A stretch of 64,000 bases of DNA, taken from positions 28,051 through 92,050 of the forward strand of contig NZ_QVFV01000005.1 of assembly GCF_004212215.1 (NCBI RefSeq). The letters run 5' to 3'. A program made the translations under genes and the position numbers. The stretch is from Leptolyngbya iicbica LK (GTDB lineage Bacteria; Cyanobacteriota; Cyanobacteriia; Phormidesmidales; Phormidesmidaceae). Position 1 is the stretch's first letter; every line of letters starts with the position of its first letter. The notes beneath the pieces are model-generated. The model made no database searches. It saw nothing but the letters and a program-made list of their open reading frames with translations, and was not told the DNA's origin. This document shows, piece after piece, positions 26,997-34,825 of this stretch.

Positions 26997-27869
26997 ATGA
27001 AGCTTTATCACTGGAAACCTGATGATACTTTCAAGAATTTTGGAGACGATCTAAATCCCTGGATTTGGAATCAGTACATACCGAATATTTTGGATGAGGA
27101 TGACTCTCAGGTATTTATCGGTATCGGTACTCTGTTAAACTATAATCTCCCTAAAAATACTCGTAAGGCAAGATTTAGGATTGTCTTCGGTAGTGGGGTA
27201 GGTTACGGGAACTACGTTCCAGAACTTGATGACACTTACCATGTTTATTGTGTGCGGGGACCCCTCTCAGCCCAAAAATTAGGCATCCCTGATCAGCTAG
27301 CGGTAGTGGATTCAGCATTTTTAATTCGAAAACTTTATGATTTTGGTAAAAGGAAGAAACGATATCGATGTTCTTTCATGCCTCACTTTCAAAATTCTTG
27401 TGAGTCTTGGCGAGCTATCTGTCAGCACTTGGGATGGGGATACATTGACCCTGCCGCTCCTCTCGAAGAGGTTATGGTGAAGATTGATGAAACAGAAATT
27501 TTACTTACGGAAGCAATGCACGGGGCAATTGTTGCCGATGCCTTCCGAGTTGCCTGGCTCCCGATTGTGACAACGCCAAATATTCTTGCCTTTAAATGGC
27601 ATGATTGGTGTCAATCGATTGGAGTTGAATATTACCCTCATCATATTGGTCGGCTCTTTGATTTTCGCCAGAAGAATGACTTGCTAGATCCATTACGTCA
27701 AGCAAAGGGATGGCTTAGACGTAGAGAAGCGGCGAGTAGTTTATCTAAAATTGCGAAACAAGCTCAGCCTACTCTCAGTAAGGAACAGACTGCCAAAGAG
27801 TTGACCGAACGTCTTGTCGAAAAGCTCGACTGTTTCAAGGCAGATTTCCGGAGTGGAAAGTTTTCTTGA
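26997..27869 (+). CDS. ExoV-like polysaccharide pyruvyltransferase
   Basis: 290 residues. MKLYHWKPDDTFKNFGDDLN is the typical ExoV start (NFGD-x-L). FIGIGTLLNYNLP, VFGSGVGYG, VRGPLSAQKLGIP and the donor-site TEAMHGAIVADAFRVAWLPI follow. Rhizobial ExoV adds the terminal pyruvyl ketal to succinoglycan. This gene is only distantly related to the pyruvyltransferase at 22696, so the cluster has two different family members. The C-terminal 50 residues are helical and lie outside the fold. Confidence 0.85.
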   Translation: MKLYHWKPDDTFKNFGDDLNPWIWNQYIPNILDEDDSQVFIGIGTLLNYNLPKNTRKARFRIVFGSGVGYGNYVPELDDTYHVYCVRGPLSAQKLGIPDQLAVVDSAFLIRKLYDFGKRKKRYRCSFMPHFQNSCESWRAICQHLGWGYIDPAAPLEEVMVKIDETEILLTEAMHGAIVADAFRVAWLPIVTTPNILAFKWHDWCQSIGVEYYPHHIGRLFDFRQKNDLLDPLRQAKGWLRRREAASSLSKIAKQAQPTLSKEQTAKELTERLVEKLDCFKADFRSGKFS

Positions 27870-28114
27870 TTTAGAGAGGCAATATAGGACATGGATGTAG
27901 TTGAATATAACCTTGAGTTTTGAGATCTTTTTGACATAGCTGTAGTATGCTTCTAGCTTGCTTTACTTCAGCGTTTTTGTGTGAATGAAACGAGATGAAA
28001 GTAGCTAAAACTCTTGATTAATGTTGTCTTTCCTTACTTGCTTGTCACGATGACATTCTAAACTGGATCACTATTTGGCTCTTCTAGTCTTTCTAAGAGG
28101 ATAGTAAATCTAAA

Positions 28115-28897
28115 ATGTTTAAGGTCAAACAAAAAATTTCTAAAGTTTATAAAGATTTCAAACCGAGAGAATTTCACTGCTACTGCATAGGAGCTGCAAA
28201 AACTGGGACAACATCGATTGCTTCGAGCTTTAGTAAAAGCTATAGATCAGGGCATGAGCCAGAAACCAAGAAAACAAATCGCCTTATTATTGATTACTTG
28301 GAAGGGGAGGTTAGTGTAGACACATTGAAGCAAAAGCTGAGAGAGCGGGATGAAAGATTACGATTAGAAGTCGAATCTGCACATCCATTAGGATACGTTT
28401 CTGGAGTACTCGCTGAGATATTTCCCCATGCTTTGTTCATAGTGACATTACGGGAACCACTTTCTTGGCTTCGCTCTCGTCTGAACTATCACTACAGTGC
28501 TAATCCATCAGCGTGGGAAGAGTATAGAGATTACTTCTGGACACAGCGTCACCAGAAGTATGAACCAGAAGAGATTGCACTTCAAAAATGGAACCTTTGT
28601 TCTCTTGACACTTATTTGAGTCAGTACGCTGATCATTATAATCGGGTGCTATCTCAAGTTCCTGAATCCAGAAGATTACTGGTTCTGACATCAGATATTA
28701 ATCTTCGGCTTCCAGAAATTGCTAATTTTGTAGGTGCGAATCCTAGAAAACTCCTCATCGCCCATAGCAAGCGTTCTGACAATAAGATTGATCCTCTTGA
28801 CAGCATAAACAAGCAATTTGTGGATGAGCGTATTATGCATCACTGCGGTGACCTAATTTCGAATTTTTTTCCTGACAAATTAAGAGACTATTTGTAG
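28115..28897 (+). CDS. sulfotransferase-like protein
   Basis: 260 residues. The 5-prime phosphosulfate loop for PAPS is CIGAAKTGTTSIASSFS at residues 24-40, with K29 the expected phosphate contact. The 3-prime phosphate-binding segment is FIVTLREPLSWLRSRLNYHY at about residues 110-129. Such enzymes move sulfate from PAPS to hydroxyls of sugars or lipids. In this setting the acceptor is probably the exported glycan. It comes about 245 bases after the ExoV-like gene. Confidence 0.8.
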   Translation: MFKVKQKISKVYKDFKPREFHCYCIGAAKTGTTSIASSFSKSYRSGHEPETKKTNRLIIDYLEGEVSVDTLKQKLRERDERLRLEVESAHPLGYVSGVLAEIFPHALFIVTLREPLSWLRSRLNYHYSANPSAWEEYRDYFWTQRHQKYEPEEIALQKWNLCSLDTYLSQYADHYNRVLSQVPESRRLLVLTSDINLRLPEIANFVGANPRKLLIAHSKRSDNKIDPLDSINKQFVDERIMHHCGDLISNFFPDKLRDYL

Positions 28898-28940
28898 CAT
28901 GCCAGCACTTAAATTAACGAATTCAAGTCACCATATAGCG

Positions 28941-29213
28941 TCAAAGCTCTCGATCTCCTATTCTCTTAGCCGCGCCCAGGAGCTTCCCATAAACCGCCAA
29001 ACCAACTGTTTGCCAACGCTTCAACGTCTTGTGCACCGTCTCCACATGCCAATTGAAGTAAGCGGTGATGGTTTCAACATAATCCCCCCGAGCATTCATC
29101 CGCACCACGTCGGCGCGATCCTTCACCCGTTGAGGAATGGTCGTGGCTCGGCGTAACTCTCGCAGGGTTCGGTCTTCCTCAGAGGTGAGAAATACACGCA
29201 ATCGCATTCCCAT
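28941..29213 (-). pseudogene. IS630-type transposase remnant (N-terminal HTH only, frameshifted)
   Basis: Reading the minus strand from 29213 gives MGMRLRVFLTSEEDRTLREL, then IPQRVKDRADVVRMNARGDYVETI and VHKTLKRWQTVGLA, the N-terminal helix-turn-helix of IS630-family transposases. The expected continuation GGLWEAPGRG appears one frame over and then meets a stop within a few codons. The DDE catalytic part is gone. It is a dead fragment inside the glycan cluster and shows past IS activity there. Confidence 0.75.
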
Positions 29214-29566
29214 AACGGCACCTCGCTGTCGGTCTCAATCGAAGCTTTACTCTCCGAAATATACCTCGATCTTTTTATCCCAAGCTACTTATACCCTTCG
29301 ACTGTTGATTAACCTAATAGCAATTAGGCAAAGCATTTTGCTGTCAGTTTTTGCCTTTAATTAGAGTCCACGTTAGTTCGCGGATGATGTGGGTATACTA
29401 TTTTTATGAAAATATCGAACGTGGAATTTCTTTCAAGGTAAGTCTTTTGCAGATTTTGTGGTTTAAATTCTTAGAAAGAATCATTTTTTGGAGTCAGTAA
29501 AATCTACGTTGGATTTCTCTGCTTATTTATGCTCCATTTTTAAATTTCGAAAGCGAGAGTCAATCA
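29214..29566. other. 353-base gene-free, A+T-rich stretch
   Basis: Lies between the IS630 remnant and the next cluster gene. I see no gene, terminator or clear repeat. It probably holds a promoter for the second half of the cluster. Confidence 0.4.
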
Positions 29567-30574
29567 ATGAGTCAAGGTATTTATACATTAGCAAATGATA
29601 AGGTGTTTGACCAAGTTGTTGCTCTCATTAACAGCATTGAGGAGAATGCAGGAAAAGATTTTCCAGTCATCATTTTTCCCTATGACGATTGTACAGAACG
29701 TTTGAAGACACTGACTCAAAAATACCCTCAAGTAGAGGTTTTCGAAGATCAGAAGATAATTCAACGTTGGGATGAATGGGTTAAGGATATCTGGGCTACA
29801 CACCCGACAGCAGCGGAAAAATGGCTAGCTGTTGATGGGAAACCCGGTATTCATCGCATGGGTACGCATCGGAGACTATGTGCTTTTGATGGTCCTCTAG
29901 ATCACTTTATTTACATGGATGCGGATACATTATTGCTGCAGTCGCCGAACCTGATCTTTAAAGCTCTGGAGAGGGTGGACTGGGTGACCTATGACTTTCA
30001 GCATAAAGATCTGAGTCATGCTTTTGACACTAGTTCTTTCCGTCTATTTGAGTTATTTCCTGAAGATGAAATCAAGTCAAAAGTATTTTGCTCAGGCTTT
30101 TTCGGGGCAAAACGAAACATTGTAGATGGACAGGATATTCAGTTTTATCTAGAGAAATTATCTAGCGGTGAGGCCGAAGTACTTTATCCGATGGCTCCTG
30201 ATCAAACGGTACTCAATTATTTTGTTTTGCGTAAACCAATCAGTTCTGTGAACTTGGCCCTATCGCTACCATCAGACCAGGTTACGGGCAATTCTGTCAC
30301 TTCACCTCACTTTGAAGAGGTTAGAAGTAAAGTTTTAGATAAAGGCGTTCCTTTGCTTTACCTTCACTATATTGGAATATCATCTAAAATTTTTAAGCGC
30401 CTCTGCAAGGGCGAAAATATCGACTTTCCCTATCGAGACACTTTTCTGCATTATCGATATTTGAAGGCACCAGAGGAGCGTCCTCAATTTCAAGGTGAGC
30501 CACTTTCTTACAAAACATCTAAAAAGGCTAGTCTCCCAAAGCGATTCTTTCGGAAATTGGGTCTTGTAAAATAA
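29567..30574 (+). CDS. GT-A-like protein of the Npun_R2821/Npun_R2823 family, copy 1
   Basis: 335 residues. MSQGIYTLANDKVFDQVVAL at the N-terminus, FPVIIFPYDDCTERLKTL, the conserved FDGPLDHFIYMDADTLLLQS with a DxD metal site near residue 124, then FCSGFFGAKRN and APDQTVLNYF match this cyanobacterial family. The fold resembles GT-A glycosyltransferases such as glycogenin-like enzymes, but I know of no member with a tested activity. It is the first of two adjacent copies, 18 bases apart. The C-terminus (FRKLGLVK) is short and basic. Confidence 0.82.
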   Translation: MSQGIYTLANDKVFDQVVALINSIEENAGKDFPVIIFPYDDCTERLKTLTQKYPQVEVFEDQKIIQRWDEWVKDIWATHPTAAEKWLAVDGKPGIHRMGTHRRLCAFDGPLDHFIYMDADTLLLQSPNLIFKALERVDWVTYDFQHKDLSHAFDTSSFRLFELFPEDEIKSKVFCSGFFGAKRNIVDGQDIQFYLEKLSSGEAEVLYPMAPDQTVLNYFVLRKPISSVNLALSLPSDQVTGNSVTSPHFEEVRSKVLDKGVPLLYLHYIGISSKIFKRLCKGENIDFPYRDTFLHYRYLKAPEERPQFQGEPLSYKTSKKASLPKRFFRKLGLVK

Positions 30575-30592
30575 GAGTGAGGAGAGAAAGGC

Positions 30593-31498
30593 ATGAGTGA
30601 TGGTGTTTATATTGTTGCGAATGATCGCGTTTTCGATCAAACAATCGCGCTCCTCAGTAGTTTACGATTGCATAATCCTGAAATCCCCGTTTTTCTAGTC
30701 CCCTTTGATGAGAAATACGGGCAGATCTGGCCGATCTGTCGTGATCGCTTCAAGGTCCAAATGTTTCCAGACTTGCCTTTTCTAGGCAGGTTAACCCAAG
30801 ACATTGCCGATATCTTTCCCCGGGACTTTTTGCGTTTGCCAAATAAAATGCGGAAGTTAAGCTTGTGGTTTGGTCCATTAGATCATTTTGTTTATATTGA
30901 TGCCGATATTCTCTTATTTCAGAGCATTGAGAGCAGCCTCGAATATCTAAACAATGCTGACTTCTTTTGCTGCGACTTTCAAGGCAAAGGCAGAGGGCTG
31001 GCAGAGGTTTTTACTTCTGTGATTCACGAGAGAAACATCTTCACGGAAACTGACTTGAAAGACATCTTTAATAGCGGTTTTTGGGGGAGTCGCAAGGGGC
31101 TATTTACCTACGAAGCAATGCTGGAGTTACTCAAAGACTGTGCTGCTCATCGAGAATACTTTGATTTTTCAACGGGGACAACTGACCAACCCATTCTCAA
31201 TTACCTGGTACTTAAAGCGGCAGAACGTAGAGTGAATATCACCCAGGCCAATCCAGATGAGCCGGGGAGTTGGGCAGGAAGTTCACACTTTCAGCAGAAA
31301 GGAAATATTCTCTATGACGACGATCGCCCTTTGCGATACTTACATTGGGCTGGCTGTCCTATGCGACCAGATGGTCCCTATTGGGAGTTATGGAAAACCT
31401 ATCGTTTTATGGATGTCTCGGCTCCTTTGCAGAATTTGCAGCCCCCTAAGAAGGCGGGAATCTGGGAGCGATTGAAAAACAAAGTAAAGTCTTCATGA
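30593..31498 (+). CDS. GT-A-like protein of the Npun_R2821/Npun_R2823 family, copy 2
   Basis: 301 residues. The start ATG at 30593 has a strong AGGAGAGAAAGG site. MSDGVYIVANDRVFDQTIAL, PVFLVPFDEKYGQIW, FGPLDHFVYIDADILLFQSI (DxD near residue 101), FNSGFWGSRKG and TTDQPILNYLV align with copy 1. LRYLHWAGCPMRPDGPYWEL is the family's C-terminal part. The stop overlaps or abuts the following sulfotransferase gene, so the three genes are translated as one unit. Confidence 0.83.
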   Translation: MSDGVYIVANDRVFDQTIALLSSLRLHNPEIPVFLVPFDEKYGQIWPICRDRFKVQMFPDLPFLGRLTQDIADIFPRDFLRLPNKMRKLSLWFGPLDHFVYIDADILLFQSIESSLEYLNNADFFCCDFQGKGRGLAEVFTSVIHERNIFTETDLKDIFNSGFWGSRKGLFTYEAMLELLKDCAAHREYFDFSTGTTDQPILNYLVLKAAERRVNITQANPDEPGSWAGSSHFQQKGNILYDDDRPLRYLHWAGCPMRPDGPYWELWKTYRFMDVSAPLQNLQPPKKAGIWERLKNKVKSS

Positions 31499-31527
31499 TT
31501 CTGTTTCTAGCGGAGTTCTTATTGATT

Positions 31528-32451
31528 ATGGCGAATAAAGTTGTTTTTATTTTAGGGATTGGTCGATCGGGGTCGACAATGTTGGATTTGATGCTGGGTA
31601 GCCACTCTGAAGGCTTTTCCTTAGGGGAGATCAGTAAGTTGCCAGAGATTTATCGACGCCACCCATCTCCGGCTAGTTTTTGTCCAACAGGTACTTTTTG
31701 GCAGGACCACTTTAGTCAAAAAGATGCAGAGCAGCTGGCTTTAGGATTAGGAGGACGACGACTCAACCAGTTTGTTCCTCTCAAAGTAGAGCGCTGGGTG
31801 CGTGAGCTAGTCGGCAAAGATGCCGTTCTAAACCCTTATTTACTGTTGCATGAGCGGATTCAAAAGTCTTTGCTAATTGATTCTAGTAAGTATCCAGACT
31901 GGGTGGGACAAAGGTTAAAAGCCCGTGAATTTCGGCAAAATAAGCTTGAAGCTTATGTGATTAATGTTGTTCGTGACGGACGAGCTGTCTTGAACTCGTA
32001 TTTGCGGGCTTATCCGGACCGGACAGTTGAAACTTTGAGTCGGAGATGGCTGTCAAACTTGGAAGAATCTGAACGAGTTTATGATTCAGTTTCTCCAGAA
32101 CGACGTCTGCGAGTCCGGTATGAAGAATTAGCCACGAGTCCAACTGAGACAATGCAGCAAGTTTGCTCTTTTCTTAAGATTCCGTTTGAGCCGGACATGC
32201 TCGAGTACTGGAAGCATGAGCATTACTATATTGCAGGCAGTCGAAGCGCCAGAGCTTTAATTGCCCGATACCATGAACAGCCAGTTCCCGATGCGGTGAA
32301 AGAAGTCCATGGAAACTACTATGCCGATATGGATTTAACCATCAAACTTGATCAGCGATGGCGTAAAGAGCTTAGTGCTGAAAAGATTAAAGCTTTTTAT
32401 GACATTGTGGGCGATCGCAATCGCCCCCTTGAGTGGAATGAGTCAAGCTAG
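31528..32451 (+). CDS. sulfotransferase family protein
   Basis: 307 residues from the ATG at 31528. An in-frame ATG at 31495 overlaps the previous stop as ATGA and would add 11 residues by coupling. The PAPS loop is ILGIGRSGSTMLDLML at residues 8-23. SLGEISKLPEIYRR, VINVVRDGRAVLNSYLR (3-prime phosphate site) and VRYEELATSPTETMQQVCSF are typical of the Sulfotransfer_1/3 families. It is the last gene of the glycan cluster. A HIP1 site reappears near its end (about 32411), marking the return of normal base composition. Confidence 0.88.
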   Translation: MANKVVFILGIGRSGSTMLDLMLGSHSEGFSLGEISKLPEIYRRHPSPASFCPTGTFWQDHFSQKDAEQLALGLGGRRLNQFVPLKVERWVRELVGKDAVLNPYLLLHERIQKSLLIDSSKYPDWVGQRLKAREFRQNKLEAYVINVVRDGRAVLNSYLRAYPDRTVETLSRRWLSNLEESERVYDSVSPERRLRVRYEELATSPTETMQQVCSFLKIPFEPDMLEYWKHEHYYIAGSRSARALIARYHEQPVPDAVKEVHGNYYADMDLTIKLDQRWRKELSAEKIKAFYDIVGDRNRPLEWNESS

Positions 32452-32634
32452 CCGATCGTTTTCGGCCAGCCCATCGCACCTGTTGCTGAGAGGGAAAAAT
32501 CGTGAACTTGGTGATGATGTTTGACCGGTTGTCCCTAACGGGTAAGGATATGGAGCGGAATTTCTAACGAAGAGGCGATGCCGCGATGGCAAAACTCTGT
32601 GAACCTGGAATCAGATTGCGATTGATTCAAGTTC

Positions 32635-32946
32635 ATGTCCTCTCCATTGCCCACTTGTCCAGCGTGTCACTCCTCGAACGTCGTCAAAAATGGCAGCATC
32701 CACAACGGCAAGCAGAATCACAAGTGTAAAAACTGCGGACGTCAGTTTGTGCAAGACCCGCAAAACAAAATCATCGATGAGGCCACCAAGCGCTTGATCG
32801 ACAAACTCTTGTTGGAGAAGATTCCCTTAGCGGGAATTGCTCGTGTGGCAGAGGTTTCAGAAGTCTGGCTGCAGCAATACGTCAACACCAAATATCAGCA
32901 GGTGGAACGTCAAGTGAGGGTGAGCCCTCAAAAAAAGGGCGCTTGA
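32635..32946 (+). CDS. IS1-family InsA-like protein
   Basis: 103 residues. An N-terminal zinc finger (CPACHSSNVVKNG, then HKCKNCGRQF) is followed by a helix-turn-helix (LLLEKIPLAGIARVAEVSEV). In IS1, InsA alone binds the terminal repeats and represses transposition, while a -1 frameshift near its end makes the InsAB transposase. The frame ends just after the A-run at 32930-32936. Confidence 0.88.
   Translation: MSSPLPTCPACHSSNVVKNGSIHNGKQNHKCKNCGRQFVQDPQNKIIDEATKRLIDKLLLEKIPLAGIARVAEVSEVWLQQYVNTKYQQVERQVRVSPQKKGA
32931..32937 (+). promoter_or_regulatory. programmed -1 frameshift site A-AAA-AAG
   Basis: The InsA frame reads CAA-AAA-AAG here, so the heptamer A-AAA-AAG sits in the exact phase used by many bacterial insertion sequences. 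Slipping back one base continues through GGG-CGC-TTG into the InsB frame starting at about 32943. The result would be a fused InsAB transposase of about 238 residues. Confidence 0.8.
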
Positions 32947-33356
32947 CGGTGGAATGTGATGAGGCCTGGTCCTTTGTCGGCCACAAAGGGAACAAACAAT
33001 GGATTTGGCTCGCCATCAACCGAGACACCCGTGAGATTGTGGGGATGCATGTCGGCGATCGCTCTCGCGACGGGGCTCGAGCACTTTGGCAATCCTTGCC
33101 GCCCCTCTATCGTCAGTGTGCGGTGGCCTACAGCGACTTTTGGGAGGCTTATGAAACCGTGCTGCCTAGCCAGCGGCATCGGGCAGTCGGTAAAGACAGT
33201 GGTCAAACTAATCACATTGAACGGTTCAACTGCACGCTGCGACAACGAGTCTCCAGGTTAGTGCGCAAGACCTTGTCCTTCTCAAAAAAGCTCGAAAATC
33301 ACATTGGCGCAATCTGGTATTTCATCCACCACTACAACGCATCCTTACAGCTTTAG
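32943..33356 (+). CDS. IS1-family InsB-like transposase catalytic part
   Basis: 137 residues. The DDE-type catalytic residues are visible in VECDEAWSFVG, AYSDFWEAY and TNHIERFNCTLRQRV. The C-terminal LENHIGAIWYFIHHYN is typical of IS1 InsB. It probably has no start of its own (the TTG at 32943 lacks a ribosome site) and is made as the InsAB fusion through the slippery site at 32931. Confidence 0.88.
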   Translation: MTVECDEAWSFVGHKGNKQWIWLAINRDTREIVGMHVGDRSRDGARALWQSLPPLYRQCAVAYSDFWEAYETVLPSQRHRAVGKDSGQTNHIERFNCTLRQRVSRLVRKTLSFSKKLENHIGAIWYFIHHYNASLQL

Positions 33357-33378
33357 GACTACCGTTTGACCAAGCTGA

Positions 33379-33402
33379 GAGTGGCATTTTTGTATGCCAC
33401 TC
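33379..33402. terminator. hairpin just downstream of the IS1 transposase
   Basis: GAGTGGCA (33379-33386) and TGCCACTC (33395-33402) form a perfect 8-base stem with an 8-base T-rich loop. It may be part of the IS end or a transcription stop for the transposase. Confidence 0.45.
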
Positions 33403-33414
33403 AGTAGCTTGTTC

Positions 33415-33452
33415 GTAGGCGTGGGCCACTTTAGTAGGCGTGGGCCACTTTA
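33415..33452. repeat. two perfect tandem copies of a 19-base unit
   Basis: GTAGGCGTGGGCCACTTTA occurs at 33415-33433 and again directly at 33434-33452. The unit lies at the right side of the IS1 element, about 60 bases past the transposase stop. It may be a duplicated IS end or an unrelated iteron-like repeat. Confidence 0.7.
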
Positions 33453-33626
33453 AATGATGTTTGTTCTTGTAGTACGTGGCCAATGAGTTAGAGGTCAATC
33501 GGTAACCTTGACTCATTAAAACCACAGGGAATGCTGATGCCAGGGAGTCCTGTGAGGTTGGCAGGGATCGCCATTAGGATGGATGACCGTTAAGCAACGC
33601 CTGTAACTTCTAAGATTGCGTTGAAA

Positions 33627-34541
33627 CTAGGTTTGAGGTGGCATGAACACGACTTTGGGCAATAATCGAGTTTCGTCGGTGTCGGGAATGAATGCCCAAG
33701 CAGTTATACCTAAAAATGTTTGGTCAGGGTTGTAGACCTGATAGTAGGAGCAGCTCAGGTCGGCTTCGCGAAATTTGTAGGGGATTTTTTGGCCCTGTTG
33801 CCAGCGGCGTGCCCAGTCAGCGGACAACTCAATGCGAGGATGGTGCTGAAGGGCGATTTCGGGCGGTAGCGGCTGATAGGTGCCCTTTTGCAGTTGTGAC
33901 TCTAAGTCAGCAAGCGGCAAACTGCTGTCGAGGGTGAAGCCGCTACTTTTGGTGCGTTCGAGGGCGGCTAGTGTGCCTCCAACCCCTAACTTGTTGCCCA
34001 GATCGCGGGCGATGGAACGAATGTAAGTGCCTGCGCCACAGGTAATATCGATCGTCAATTCCGGGAACTCGCCAGGTTGCCAGGTGATGGGTTCAATGTG
34101 GTGCACTGTGACCGTCCGTTTTGGCACGTCAAAGTCTTGGCCTTTGCGGGCCAGATCATATAGGCGTTGCCCTTGTACCTGGATGGCACTGTAGCGAGGC
34201 GGCAGTTGCTCAATCGTGCCGATGAAGTCTGCCAGGGGGGCGATCGCGTCTGCCTGGCTCAGGTGTGCTGCGCTGGTGGTTTGTAGAATGTCGCCTTCTA
34301 AATCATCGGTTGTGGTAGTCATGCCCAGGCGAATCACGGCCCGATATGCCTTATCCGACGGCAAAAACTGAAGCAGTCGGGTGGCTCGTCCCAGCGCCAT
34401 GGGCAATACTCCGGACGCGGCGGGATCGAGTGTTCCGCCATGACCGACCTTTTTTTGTTGCAGCAGTCGCCGCACTTTGGCCACACAGTCGTGGGAGGTC
34501 CAATGCACTGGCTTGTACAAATTCAAAAAACCATCTACCAC
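33627..34541 (-). CDS. truB: tRNA pseudouridine(55) synthase
   Basis: 304 residues from the GTG at 34541 (GAGGA ten bases upstream), giving the family-like start MVDGFLNLYKPVHWTSHD; a TTG at 34562 would add 7 residues. The catalytic motif GHGGTLDPAASGVL places the nucleophilic D39. LPPRYSAIQVQGQRLYDLAR, TVTVHHIEP and CGAGTYIRSIARDLG are the other TruB marks. It makes the pseudouridine of the T-loop in nearly all tRNAs. A C-terminal extension of about 80 residues follows the core, similar in size to a PUA domain. Confidence 0.96.
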   Translation of the reverse strand: MVDGFLNLYKPVHWTSHDCVAKVRRLLQQKKVGHGGTLDPAASGVLPMALGRATRLLQFLPSDKAYRAVIRLGMTTTTDDLEGDILQTTSAAHLSQADAIAPLADFIGTIEQLPPRYSAIQVQGQRLYDLARKGQDFDVPKRTVTVHHIEPITWQPGEFPELTIDITCGAGTYIRSIARDLGNKLGVGGTLAALERTKSSGFTLDSSLPLADLESQLQKGTYQPLPPEIALQHHPRIELSADWARRWQQGQKIPYKFREADLSCSYYQVYNPDQTFLGITAWAFIPDTDETRLLPKVVFMPPQT

Positions 34542-34764
34542 GGGCAAGACGTCCTCAAGCACAAACTCCGAATCAGGGGCTCAGTTACTGGCAGGGCTTA
34601 TCTGCGGTTGCCTGGTCGGATAAATGAGGCAAGAATTCGCCTGCTGGCAACAACTGGGATCACCTAATAATAGTTAGGTTACTCAATCCTTACCTAACCT
34701 GAGTTCGGGTTAAGCTGTGCGGATCATTCGCCAAGGAATAAATCGCCCTGGCTCACAGCAGAAG

Positions 34765-34778
34765 TCCGTTGAAACGGA
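34765..34778. repeat. palindromic repeat TCCGTT-ga-AACGGA
   Basis: A perfect 6-base stem with a two-base loop, embedded in AAGTCCGTTGAAACGGATGA. It is a shorter version of the palindrome 30 bases downstream. Confidence 0.7.
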
Positions 34779-34807
34779 TGACCAATTTGGAGATGAGGAC
34801 CGGCTTG

Positions 34808-34825
34808 AGTCCGTTTTAACGGACT
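34808..34825. repeat. palindromic repeat AGTCCGTT-tt-AACGGACT
   Basis: A perfect 8-base stem with a two-base loop. It shares the core TCCGTT/AACGGA with the copy at 34765-34778. It is followed by GACCAATGAGCCGTGGGC and a C/G-rich hairpin. Similar palindromes occur as dispersed repeats in cyanobacterial genomes. Confidence 0.75.

Larger units (their letters stand above)
32635..33356 (+). mobile_element. IS1-family insertion sequence (coding part)
   Basis: Two overlapping frames, InsA-like and InsB-like, read in the order and overlap of IS1 elements. A frameshift signal joins them (see the slippery site). I could not find convincing terminal inverted repeats or target duplications, so the outer ends are not set; they probably lie within 32,460-33,600. 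A hairpin and a 19-base tandem repeat lie just downstream. All catalytic motifs are present, so the element may still be active. Confidence 0.85.

Noticed and set aside
20457..32451. A defence island reading of the glycan cluster
   Set aside because: All recognisable domains are glycan-modifying or export enzymes. There is no nuclease, toxin, reverse transcriptase or NTPase sensor other than the exporter.
33322..33525. A minus-strand frame at the right side of the IS1 element
   Set aside because: It runs through the hairpin and the tandem repeat and part of the transposase, so its sequence is dictated by those.
32460..33600. Terminal inverted repeats of the IS1 element
   Set aside because: Candidate shared words such as GATGATGTTTGACC and ATGATGTTTG occur in direct, not inverted, orientation, so the ends could not be set.
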